Shown here: one piece after another, positions 1 through 9,658 of the stretch
Layout of the letters: every line of letters starts with the position of its first letter
Numbering within the stretch: position 1 is the first letter of the stretch
Assembly (NCBI GenBank): GCA_022496205.1
Contig: WTXD01000399.1
Span: forward strand, 1-10,128
DNA: 10,128 nt
Reading direction: 5' to 3'
From: Gloeopeniophorella convolvens
Lineage: Eukaryota; Basidiomycota; Agaricomycetes; Russulales
Notes under the pieces: generated by a model
Databases searched by the model: none
Seen by the model: the letters and a program-made list of their open reading frames with translations, nothing else
What the model was told of the DNA's origin: nothing
Translations under genes and position numbers: made by a program

Positions 1-2
1 TG

Positions 3-206
3 TGTTGCGTTCTGCGCGACAAGTGCGAGAGGCAGCCACAGACGCGTCGCGTGCGCCGTCGCCCCGGCTCCATCGAGATTAACGCTTATTCTCCAGGTCC
101 CACGCTAACCAAATCTGTCCCTGCTTCTGACATGGCCGCTGCTTCCGGCTATCCGGACCCAAATTTCTCTTCCACGCCTCAGCGGATGAAAGACTCGTGC
201 TGTTGA
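3..206 (+). CDS. Possible 3' end of a gene entering from the left (weak)
   Basis: The frame starting at base 3 stays open for 67 codons to a TGA at 204-206. It reads as a basic Arg-rich stretch followed by a Ser/Pro/Ala-rich tail. An open frame of this length has a few percent chance of arising by accident in DNA of this composition, and I recognise no domain. It could be the C-terminus of a plus-strand protein whose body lies outside the window, or mere chance. No splice acceptor or other feature decides between these. Confidence 0.2.
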   Translation, partial: CCVLRDKCERQPQTRRVRRRPGSIEINAYSPGPTLTKSVPASDMAAASGYPDPNFSSTPQRMKDSCC

Positions 207-1931
207 ACGCTAGGCAGTCTTGCATTCCTCTGCTATGAAGAAAGCACCCTCGAACATCGAGGCCGCCACCCATTCTTGCCTAACGTCATACCGAGACCGT
301 ATACCTCACGTAACACACTAACGCACCATTCGGCGTTGCCAGGAGACATCAATCGGAGACAGCACCTTCCGTTCGGCTGTTCATTCACGTTCAATACATT
401 CCCCGTCCGCATTCCCGAAGCCCTCTGAAACATGTTCTTCTCGCTGACTCATCGAATCCTGCGCGCAGAGTCTAAGCAGTCATCTGAGTGCGGAGCCCCG
501 TCGGTTAGCGACGCCACCTCAGACTCTCGGGCCAACCGTCTCGGATTTCCTGGCTGCTGTGGCTCAAGTGCCCTGCCCCCTTTGTCGCGCTGCGCTGTCA
601 AATAGCCAGGCACGCTGCCTCTCCGAGGACCGAGGCCGACGGTAAAGCGTACCTTGCTGTGTTGCCCCTTCAGGCGTCTAAACATCCTGCCACGCCGTTC
701 TGCAGCAGCGCCGTACAGCTTCAGAGCTTGTGCTTTCATAGAACGAGGCCCACTCTTCTATCAGATCAATTGTACTTGAGTATGTTCAGGCGCTTAACAT
801 ATGATTCATACTGGCCGCCTGGCCACCACTCTGTCGCCGACTCAGAACTCTCGATGCTTTAGCTCCGACGTCAACATTCGCTCCCAGCGTGGCACCCACT
901 TACATAGTACCACGTCCACATGCTTTTACGTCAAGCACAAGCCGGATTCACGACCAACTCGCACAGACACTCCGACGTCCTCGGGTCGCCCTGCAATTGC
1001 AGTCTACGCAGGAGTACCTGCGCATTGAATTCGGTTCTCACGTCAGGTCTTGTCTTGCGGCGGGACGCACTCGATTCGAGGTGCAGATCGGTGCCCCTTG
1101 CAACTTGAATGCCGCAGCATCAGAAAGCCCTTTTGGCCCATTGGCTGCGGATTGCTCCCGAGCGTCTGATACAGAGATGATGACATGCAGGAGAACGCAT
1201 CGCCATTTCGATACTGTGTTCATGCCATCTCGCACCAGTCGTTCTGGTCATCGGACCTCTATGCACTAACTTAATCACCCTCTGGGACATCTCTATGTTG
1301 CATATGCGCCCGTTATCAGCATTGCGGGGACCCTTGTCCTGCGTTTGGCAGACATGTGCGGAGTGCCGGGGCCGTAGGCCCAGGAAGCAGCTGCCCATGT
1401 GCTCCGTGGCCTTAGTGAGCTGTACCTTTCCATACTGAACCTTGCGGGACATCCGTTCAGCCCATCGTACGTGCGCACATCTCCTTGCAGAGGTGCCCGA
1501 AAGGAACATGCACATTGTATGTACCTGGACTGGCTTGAACTGTACAATGCGGGGCCCTAGTGCGGTGGGTCACATATCAGGAGAGCGGATCAGCGGGCGG
1601 GTTGGCAATGCGGCACATAGGCGTCCGAGCATCCTGCCAAACGCGACGCCATTCGCACAGGTGGCGCCGTCAAAGCCGATGTCGTTCACACGCGCTGTCG
1701 CTTGTGTTCACTGCGCTCGAAGTACCGTAGCACGTTCAATGCGTGCATATCTGAGCTGCAAGACCTGTATTACTGTGGGTATCTGTCTGCTACATGGCCA
1801 CGCCGCCTGAGGTATATCGACGGCGGGCACGTCCTACTCCTATACGACTATATCAAGGCATCGTGAAATGTTCGTCATGAGATATGCAGATGTGGCCCCC
1901 TGCCTCCAGCGCTCTGGCCCCGGGAGGCGCC
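207..1931. other. Long stretch without a recognisable gene
   Basis: This stretch of about 1.7 kb contains only short open frames on both strands (longest about 130 codons). They overlap one another, show no recognisable motif, and lack the strong third-position GC bias of the neighbouring genes. I saw no tRNA B-box, snoRNA box pair, terminal inverted repeat, LTR, tandem array or reverse-transcriptase/transposase motif. Its 3' part (about 1750-1931) probably includes the 3' UTR of the minus-strand transporter gene. The rest may be true intergenic DNA, an unrecognised long non-coding RNA, or a transposon too decayed to read by eye. Confidence 0.5.
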
Positions 1932-3849
1932 TCACCGCCCAGACACCAGGTCGCGCACAAGTTGCCACTGCGCGCGGGCGCGGCTGAACCGCCCTGCGGT
2001 TGCGCCGCGCCGCTCGTCATCCATCGCGCCGTAGCCGCGCTCGGCATCTGGCGGCAGCGCCTCGGTGTCGCTCACGGTCCGCCGCGCACGCGCGCGCCTG
2101 ATCACCTCGTCCCACGAGCTCTCGCCCTGCCCGCTGACCCGCCGCCGGCGCTCGCGCGGCACCAAAGCGAAGCCAGGGCTCACGGGCGACAGGCCTATAG
2201 AGAAGCCTGGCGCGGGCACAGGTGCGGGTGGCGGAGATACTGGTGGCTCCATGCTCAAAGAACCCTGCGGGAGACGGCGCGACCGCCGTCGCGTCGTGCC
2301 TGGCGAAGGTGGTGGTGGTGATGATACGGGCTCGGCGGCACGGGCACGGGGTCGTGAGCGCTCGGGCTCGGGTGGCTCTTGCACAGGAGAGGTTGGGGCA
2401 GTGGGTCTCTCAACGACGATTGGGAGAGTGACCTCTTGAGCGTCGGCATCGGCCTCTGCTTCAGCTTCAACCAAGGAAACGTCATCTTCCTCTTCATCAG
2501 CACCGGACCATGTGCCGACATTGACCGCTTGGAAGCTGACTGCCCAGACACCACCAAGGAGGATGATTATGCCGGCAATAACAAGAAGTAGATAGGATGT
2601 CGGTAGCAGCGATACTTGATCGAAATAGATAAGAGAGTTGACAATGGAAGAGAGATTGTAGGAGCAAAATGCAGCTGTGTGCGAAGGTCAGTTGGGAGGA
2701 CTTGGTGACACAAGACGCAGCTGCTCACATGGGCACACTATGGTTGGATCGGCGAGTATGAGGGCCTTGTGCATGTACCACAGCTGGAGAAGGGCAAACA
2801 CGACGAGCCCAAGGACAAGCATCCAAGCCTGCCAACGCCAGAACTGGTTGTTCCCGCGAATGGTGAGCAACAGAAGCTCGACTCCCGATTTGGCGAAGAT
2901 TAAGCACATCCCAGACAAGATGCCCGAGGTAGATGCATAAGACAGGGAAAGAAGAAGCGGCGTCCGCGAAGGGCGGACATGAATGCGCCCCACCGAACTC
3001 GCTACCGAGACGACGGACGCAGCGGAGGATGCGGGGTTACGCTTACGGTCAAGCAAAGGTGTGCGCTCGGAGGAGAGATCTGTAGTCGAACCAGTGGGGA
3101 TTAGGAGGGGAGATGACGAGCGCGTCAAAGGCTGCTTGCGAAGGCGTCGCAAATAAGAGTACTCTGTTACGTGTGTCTACGCCTAACTGTCAGGGTTTTG
3201 TCTGGGAACACTGCGGTGCACTCACAATGGCTAGACACACGAGGACAGCGAACCCGAGGAGGCAGAAGTACGCGATGAACGCGGGTCGGGAGAAAAGTAC
3301 GAGGAGGTCTTCGAGGGAGTGAGTGGGTTCTGGCACGATGCCGAATGTGGCGATGAGTACGGCACCGCCTGCAATGAGGAGGGTGCCAAGGACCATCCAG
3401 ATGGAGAAGACATCGCCGAGAATGAAGCGGGCGAAGAAAGCGTTCCAGAGGAGGGACACTGCGCCTAGAGGAGCGAGGATGACGACGGGTAGGGATGCGA
3501 TTTGGAAGAGGGACCCCAATATGTTCGAGGAAATGAAGATAACTACGGAGGTTCTGTCAGACGACCACACTAATGCGAGACATTCGCCTTGAAGACGAAG
3601 ACGCACCAAAACCTAGCAACCATAGTCTGCGAGGTTTTTCATTCCATAAGAATTTGTTTCAGCCGGGGGTCAATGTGCTTACGGTCTACGGTGCTCCACG
3701 CGTTGGAGGTGCTCTGGAAGTGCCTGATTTAGGACATGACTCTTGCGTTGTATTGTGAGACCCAAGCTCTGCACGCAAGAAGCAAGCAGGCCGATGATTA
3801 TGCCTGCGGCGATGGATATGGTGACATCGCTGGCGGCGAGGGCGGGCAT
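1932..3849 (-). CDS. NIPA-family (DUF803) magnesium transporter
   Basis: Five exons on the minus strand: 3849-3683, 3626-3607, 3542-3226, 3161-2729 and 2674-1932. The introns are 56, 64, 64 and 54 bp with GT...AG ends, and together they encode 559 residues. About nine hydrophobic segments are visible (roughly 8-30, 57-76, 79-100, 108-129, 149-168, 237-258, 280-299, 313-330, 338-358). Family hallmarks include VQSLGLTIQRKSH (26-38), SSNILGSLFQIASLP (67-81), LAPLGAVSLLWNA (85-97) and a FAKSGVELLLLTIRG-like block (257-271). NIPA proteins are membrane Mg2+ transporters of the drug/metabolite transporter superfamily. The loop at 169-236 is Ser/Arg-rich. The tail after 360 is an acidic run followed by a Pro/Arg-rich, probably disordered region of about 200 residues. 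The start is the first in-frame ATG; the frame upstream runs to a stop without another. The gene is divergent from its neighbour at 4008. Family assignment is firm; substrate is by homology. Confidence 0.9.
3607..3626 (-). other. 20-nt microexon (exon 2 of the NIPA-like gene)
   Basis: This 20-nt piece lies between an acceptor ending CGCAG and a donor starting GTGCGT (minus strand). It completes Pro56, encodes LWLLGF (57-62) and supplies the first base of codon 63. Joining exon 1 (3683) to it, and it to 3542, restores the family sequence RPLWLLGF-IFISSN without a gap. Skipping it would delete the start of the second membrane segment and shift the frame, since 20 is not a multiple of three. It is inferred from frame and family conservation; no transcript was available. 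Confidence 0.8.
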
Positions 3850-4007
3850 GGCAGCGATGCCAGGAAGGAAGAGAGAGAGGTGGTGAGGAGTTGCCGTCTC
3901 GGACGATGTGGCAGCCGAGTGGCAGCAGCCGCTTTGGTCGCGGGGCGGGCCGGAGATCTCCGGCTGGCTTGGAGCGGGCAGGTTGATCGCCGTCGGCCAG
4001 CCTCCGC
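3850..4007. promoter_or_regulatory. Divergent intergenic gap, NIPA-like gene / uncharacterised gene
   Basis: These 158 bp separate two start codons facing away from each other, so both core promoters and 5' UTRs must lie here or overlap the opposite gene. On the minus strand the part just upstream of the transporter ATG (about 3855-3890) is a pyrimidine-rich tract (repeats of CT and CCTT), a common feature around fungal transcription starts. I see no TATA box. The plus-strand gene's true start is not certain, so the gap could be longer. Confidence 0.5.
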
Positions 4008-6179
4008 ATGTCCACCTCAGGCGACCAGGTCATCCACGACCTCCTCGAACAACCTTTCGGCCCTTATCTCGACGAGAAGGTGCTAAGCGATAAATGCAAG
4101 TTTACACACACAAAACCTATCGTGTTGGAGGACTTGATGCTGTCCTACAACGACCAACCCACTGGGTGTGTATATCTTCACTACTACTTCTCGCCTCGTG
4201 GCTAATGTGACATCAACCAGCTTCGATCGTACAGAATTCGAGGACAACTTCGTCCCTGACTCAGCCAAACGTCTTGAACCTATCGCAAACGGCGCTCGGG
4301 TCCTCTTTCGGGGCGTCTTCACCATTGGGATGCTTGTGTATCTTAGCGAAACCGGCCTCCACTATCTGAATCGGGACCTCCAGGAGCGCGCCGTAGGCTC
4401 GACACTCGGTGGCCGTAGGTCCCTAACGAAGTATACTAACCTCACCATTGAGGACATCCTCGGCCCGAGGAGTAAGTACAAGGGCGTGGCAGATACGGAC
4501 CAGTACAGAGTCAAAGTACTCGTCCAGGGGTACACGCACATGAAAGCAAGTTTTATGATGTGTAAGAAGCATTTAATTTTCCACTATAACCAAGTTCAAC
4601 ATCCGAGATTACAGCTGAACTCGCGCCGAATGGGCTGCTTCTCCCTACTGCCAACTCCGCCCTAACCAAGCGAGTTGCCATCCTTACTTGCATTCCACCT
4701 CGATGCTGAAGCACACTAGATTCCGCAACTTCCGAGTCGACTCGATGCACGTGGAGACATACAAGCTATCTCGCACGTTCTTGTTCAGATATCACACTCT
4801 ATGGACCATGCGGGAGATTATCAAAATTCAGAGCGAAGGTGTCCTACCGATCAAACGGACGCCCGAATGGTTTGTCACCAACTATCTTGCCGCTTCTGCA
4901 TATCCGGTCCACCGCCTCTGGCGCCGCATCAACTATCTTGAGGACGCCGAGACCACAGACGAAGGCTCTGATGGTGAACGGGACAAGAGACGCAGGCCCA
5001 TCGGGCGGCCGCCCGACGCCCAAACGCGCCGAAAACGCCTTCTCCGCAAAGTGCACAGCAATGAAGTTCGGAGCATTTTTGCTTCCCATGTGGAATGGAT
5101 TTGCAGGGTATTGGAAACCAACAGGGACCTGAGGAACAAGGTAAATGCACACTCTTGGCGGAAGTTTCTCGCAGAGGTCCCAGAGTTGCGGCGGAGGGCT
5201 CGGAACGACGCAACTACCAACAGACGATGGGGTCTACGGGACGAAGTTGACCCAATCGACGCTTGCGTTCCATCTGACGAAGATACAGAGATGGTCGACG
5301 TTCCACGGGACTCTCCACCACCTGTGCGCAAACGTAAGTCCAGGTCAGACTCTCAGTCTACGCATGCACCGGCCAGCGTACAGAAGCGTCGCCGCAAGAG
5401 TACACCGGAGCGGAAGAGCCCATTGAAGAAGGTGAGAGCACCCCTGAAGCTAGGTGTGCCTTCGCACTTATTCTGCTGCCAGTCTGCGACCCCAGCGAGG
5501 TTGTCTCTCACCGCGACGTCCTCCAAACCTCCGAGCAGGCCGACTTTCATTCCCGCCCCAGAGCAGGCTCTAGAGAGTGTCCAATACGACTCGGATTTCT
5601 CGGATGCGTCTACTCCACCCGCGTCCCCGTCTTCTTCACGCGCAGGCTCCCCAACGCTGATGCTATCCTCGCTCGATTCTCGTCTACCCCTCAACCCAGA
5701 GATCTGGAGTCTGGTCCCGGATGAAGTTCTAAGACCCCCTGTCCTGCCTCCCGATTTACACTGGTACTGCCCCCTCGGCGGAGGCACGTGTCCCTACAGC
5801 ATCGACATGTACGCCCCGTCAGAGGACGAGCTGAGGATCCTGCGCACCTGCGGGGACGTACCCCTGAAGGACATTAACGACCTCCGAAGAAAAGAGTTCA
5901 AATCCGACGAAGAGCGCGTGTATCTGATGTTCTGCGAGCTGGTCAGCACGCACTGGGACGTCCATCTGGCGGAACTGGACATCAAGCATGTCGTTGATGG
6001 CCCCGCGGTAAGTTACATCGTCTTCTTTACTGCGACGTCTCACCGACTTGGCACAGCGCGGGTTTGCATGGATTCACCCCGAGCGACATAATCCTTGGCC
6101 GCCCAAGAGATGGTTACTCATGAGAGCGCGAAGGCAATCAAATCCGGTACACGTCAAGCGAGAGTCCCTCGAATTATGA
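4008..6179 (+). CDS. Uncharacterised protein, probably nuclear, with C-terminal Cys/His domain; 5' frame broken
   Basis: I do not recognise this gene. Proposed exons: 4008-4165, 4221-4561, 4615-6007 and 6057-6179. Introns 4166-4220, 4562-4614 and 6008-6056 have good donors (GTGTGT, GTAAGA, GTAAGT) and AG acceptors. The stop is TGA at 6177. The reading frame after 4615 meets a TGA at 4707, while the long downstream frame is shifted by one base. One missing base near 4700 would join them, giving about 671 residues. The N-terminal half looks folded. The middle (about 4950-5440) is basic and Ser/Pro-rich with KRKSR and KRRRK clusters that resemble nuclear localisation signals, plus an AT-hook-like RRPIGRPP. 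The C-terminal block has WYCPLGGGTCPY (C-x6-C), later HWDVH (H-x3-H), and ends IHPERHNPWPPKRW after splicing. The spacing suggests zinc binding, as an inference. Two genes instead of one (break at 4709/4746) cannot be excluded. An in-frame 51-nt piece at 5432-5482 may be a further intron. Confidence 0.6.
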
Positions 6180-6403
6180 TCCGCGCGAAGCACCTGGCCT
6201 TGTCGTACTTGCACCCCATCCTGCACAAATGTCTTATCGTACCGCTATCCCGTCGCACCAAAAATGTCTCATAATGTCGCCCTTGCATTCCTATACAGTA
6301 CTACTGTTGCTATGTACTATACCCGTTTACAACTGCTTGTTCATAATGCTACTGCTACAAGATGTGAATCAATCAAGAGTCCCAAAACATGCTTTCTGTA
6401 AAT
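6180..6403. other. Convergent 3' intergenic gap
   Basis: These 224 bp lie between the TGA of the uncharacterised plus-strand gene and the TAG of HSP104 on the minus strand, so they must hold both 3' UTRs, which may overlap. The segment 6280-6360 is noticeably more AT-rich than the rest. I could not identify a definite polyadenylation signal on either strand and see no additional gene. Confidence 0.5.
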
Positions 6404-9400
6404 CTAATCCATCTCTTCTATCTCGATATCATCATCATCGAGATCATCGTAGTCCAAGTCCATGCCATCCACCTCAGCACCCTCATGGTTTGGGATTATA
6501 TGCAGCCGGTTCCGCGGCCCATCAAAACCGACGCGCACGACCTCGCCGTCGCGCACGCGGTCGGAGAGGAGCATGACCGAAAGCGGGTTGAGAAGCTCCG
6601 TCTGGATCGCGCGGTTGAGCGGCCGCGCGCCGTAGGCGGGCGAGTAGCCGCTCGCGACAAGGTAGTTCTTCGCCTCGTCGTCGAGCGCGAGCGTGATCTT
6701 GCGGTCTGCGAGGCGCTCCTGCACCTCCCGGAGGCGGATCTCGATGATACGCATGATGTTCTTCTGCGAGAGCGTGCGCTGAAGAAGACACGAGCAGTCA
6801 GCATCAATCATTGATGAGTTAGAAGTGCGAGCGACTTACGAAGATGATGATCTCGTCGATGCGGTTGATAAACTCCGGTGGGAAGTGGCCTTGGATCGCG
6901 CCCATCACGAGCTGCCGTGTCTGAGGCCGCACGGGGCCGTCGCCCATGTCGTTCAAGTACGCCGCGCCGAGGTTGCTCGTCATCACGATCACCGTGTTGC
7001 GGAAGTCAACGACGCGGCCCTGGCCGTCCGTGAGGCGGCCGTCGTCGAGTACCTGCAGGAACAGCGTGACGAACTCGCGTGCCGCCTTCTCGATCTCGTC
7101 GATGAGGACGATGCAGTATGGCTTGCGCCGCACATACTCCGTCAACTGCCCGCCAGAGTCGTGCCCAACATAGCCAGGGGGCGCGCCGATGAGTCGTGCA
7201 ATGGAGTGCTTCTCGGAGTATTCAGAGCCATCAATGCGGATCATGGCGTCAGGGGAATCGAAGAGGAGAGTTGCGAGCTGCAAGGATCAAGAATCAGCGA
7301 CAGTGTTCCATACGCGCGAGCTGTTAGGGAAACCTACCGTCTTGCTGAGCAGGGTCTTGCCCGTTCCGGAGGGCCCAGCCATCAGGAAACTTGCGATCGG
7401 TCGCTGTGCGTTGCCCAGACCACTGCGAGACAGGCGAATGGCATTCGCGACAGCCTTGACAGCCTCCGGTGTCCCACAACATTCTCGGACAGTATCTTCT
7501 CCATGCGTAGCAACTTCTCCTTCTCGGTCGACATCAGGCGAGTGACCGGGATTGAGGTCCAGCGGGCCACGATCTCGGCGATCTGCTCAGGAGTGACGGT
7601 ATCGGCGCCGCTACCGCCTGCCTGCTCTTCCTCGGCCTGTTTGGCAAGAAGGGCTTCGAGGCGATGTTGAAGGTCCGGCAGTGCATAGTATCGCAAGTCA
7701 GACGCGGTGGCTAGATCATACCTGGATGCGCGCAACGTCAGTACATCGCAGGCTGTGAGAAGAAGTCGAGACTGCCTACCTTCGCTCCGCCTCATCAGCC
7801 TTAGCCTTCAGTTCATCAATCTTTTTGCGGATGTTGTTGGCCTCATCGCCCCGGGACTTTTCGTTTTCGTAAGCGGCAACAAGAGGGCCGAGTTGCTCGT
7901 CGACTTCTGCGATTGCTTTACGGGCAGCCTGCAATCGCTCCTTTGAGGCGTCGTCCTTCTCGCGTTCGAGTGCGTGGATTTCCACTTCGAGCTCGAGCTT
8001 CCGGCGCTGGAGCTTGTCGATTGCCTCCGGTGAGGTTTCACGCGTCACGCGGACACTGGCAAAACAGAGTTAGCGACGGAGCAACACGGAAGCGAGAAGA
8101 CCAGACTCACCTTGCGCACGCCTCATCCACAAGGTCAATGCAGCATCAGGAAGCCTCCGCGACGTGAGATAGCGATGCGCAAGCGTGGCGGCCGAGATGA
8201 GAGCACCGTCGAGATTCGCACGCCGTGATGCACCTCGTACTTCTCCCGGATCCCACGCAGGATGCTGATCGTCTCGGGCACGCTCGGTTCGTTCACCCAG
8301 CACCTGCGCGAACCGCCGTTCGAGCGCCGCATCGGTCTCAATGTACTTGCGGTATTCGGCGAGCGTCGTCGCACCGATGCAGCGCAGCTTGCCGCGCGCG
8401 AGGAGGGGCTTGAACAGGTTGGCCGCGTCCATGCCACCACCTTCCGATCCGCGCCCGGCCATAATGAGATGGAGCTCATCGATAAAGAGGATGACGCCCG
8501 GACCACCATCCTCAGCTGCCTTTCGACTTCGTCAAGACAGCTTTGATGCGCTCCTCGTATTCGCCCTTGTACTTGGCACCTGCCATGAGCGCGCCCATGT
8601 CGAGCGAGTACACGCGTGCGAACAGAGAAGCGGGCACGTCGCGATTGACGATACGTTGCGCGAGACCCTCGGCGATGGAAGTCTTGCCAACACCGGGTTC
8701 ACCGATGAGAACAGGGTTGTTCTTTGTTCTGCAATCAGAGACGTTAGCTGCGCTGGACCCGGGGCCTACAATAACGGCCGGACTCACCTCCTGCAGAGGA
8801 TGCGGACGGACACGCCGGATCTCATTGTCGCGCCCAATCACAGGATCGATCTTGCCTTCCTCCGCGAGCGCGGTGAGATCGACTGCGTACTTGCCGAGTG
8901 CATCAAAGCCTTGCTCGGCGGTGCGGCTTTCGACACGCCTGTTCCCGCGGATTTGTTCGATCGCAGTGGTGAGGGTGGCCTCCGTCAGGCCGGCCTCCTT
9001 TAGGCACAGCGGCTATGGACGGCGCCTTGAGCAGCGCTAGAAGAACGTGATCTTGTGCGACATAAGAGTCGTGCATCGTCTTTTGAAGCCCCTGCGCATC
9101 GCGCAGCACCCGTGCGGTCTCAGATGCGAGAGAGACATCGTCTGGTGGTGGTGATTGTGCGGGAAGGCGGACGATTATGCGCTGGAGCGCGCGCTTCACG
9201 ATTACCTGGCAAGTTCATGTGAGCCACCCTAAATTGACAGACGAACAAAAATGTACTTACATCATCGCCTCCCGCTTTTTGGATCACAGAGGCAAAGAGG
9301 GATGCCTGCGCGTGCGAGGCCCCTCCCGACGCGGTGCCGTCGCCTGCACCCTCATTGAGGAGCGCAAATGCGAGGTGTGCGGGGTATACTGTGCGAGGGT

Positions 9401-9540
9401 CACCGTCAGCATACAAGTGAATGAAAGAACAAGAGGAGAACGGACGCACCTTGTGAGTTGGCGTAGTCCTTTGCGAGCTGGATAGCCACTTGGAGGCTCT
9501 GCTGAGCCTTGTCCGTGAATTGGTCCAGGTTGAAAGCCAT
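6404..9540 (-). CDS. HSP104: Hsp104/ClpB-type protein disaggregase (coding frame interrupted by eight homopolymer indels)
   Basis: Hsp104 is a hexameric AAA+ ATPase that threads proteins out of aggregates together with Hsp70/Hsp40. Exons (minus): 9540-9450, 9388-9261, 9205-8788, 8728-8111, 8055-7780, 7721-7338, 7277-6840, 6778-6404. The seven introns are 55-61 bp. With frame breaks allowed for, the protein is about 909 residues, normal for the family. Visible parts: Clp N-domain (1-150), Walker A1 GEPGVGKT (221-228), pore loop KYKG (264-267), Walker B1 FIDE (294-297), coiled middle domain (about 420-540), Walker A2 GPSGTGKT (627-634), pore loop GYVGH (674-678), Walker B2 LIDE (697-700), arginine-finger region FINRIDE (775-781), and acidic tail ending EEMD. 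All catalytic residues are present. Single-base length changes lie near 9003, 8809, 8532, 8521, 8299, 8211, 8138 and 7468. Heat induction is likely, given the upstream elements at 9659-9733. A real pseudogene is possible but less likely. Confidence 0.92.
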
Positions 9541-9587
9541 GAGATGTTAGCTAGTCTATGATACACCCTGCGAGAGAAAGCCTGCGC

Positions 9588-9594
9588 ATATATA
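9588..9594 (-). promoter_or_regulatory. TATA box of HSP104
   Basis: The minus strand reads TATATAT here, about 48-54 bp upstream of the HSP104 ATG, in otherwise GC-rich DNA. A TATA box close to the start codon fits a strongly inducible heat-shock gene with a short 5' UTR. Confidence 0.55.
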
Positions 9595-9658
9595 CGCCCT
9601 GGAGAGGAGTGTGCCCGACCGTTCGTGCGTCATCCGGAACCATCTAGACGCGGCCACT

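Noticed and set aside
991..1002. Perfect 12-bp palindrome CTGCAATTGCAG
   Set aside because: A 12-bp palindrome is expected a few times by chance in 10 kb, and nothing around it suggests a site.
801..1810. Several overlapping open frames of 75-131 codons on both strands
   Set aside because: They are mutually overlapping, without family motifs, splice logic or codon bias; chance frames fit better.
2309..2324. GGT/GAT repeat-like run
   Set aside because: It is the reverse of His/Pro-type codons in the transporter's low-complexity tail, not an independent microsatellite of note.
1884..2439. Plus-strand open frames of 124-145 codons opposite the transporter's last exon
   Set aside because: They mirror the Pro/Arg-rich tail of the minus-strand gene. 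The low-complexity GC-rich composition explains the lack of stops.
4083..4325. Minus-strand 80-codon frame opposite the uncharacterised gene
   Set aside because: It overlaps the supported plus-strand intron 4166-4220 and flanking exons and shows no motif.
5141..5174. GTAAAT...CGCAG as an intron
   Set aside because: At 34 nt it is much shorter than every other intron here, its removal shifts the frame, and the unspliced reading continues well.
6825..7670. A 281-codon plus-strand open frame opposite HSP104
   Set aside because: It lies antisense to conserved HSP104 exons 6-7 and the intron between them. GC-rich codon bias leaves the opposite strand open, and the peptide shows no domain.
6404..9540. 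HSP104 as a true pseudogene
   Set aside because: All breaks are one-base homopolymer changes in a cluster. Catalytic motifs, all intron borders and the stop codon are intact. I keep it as a gene with suspected sequence errors.
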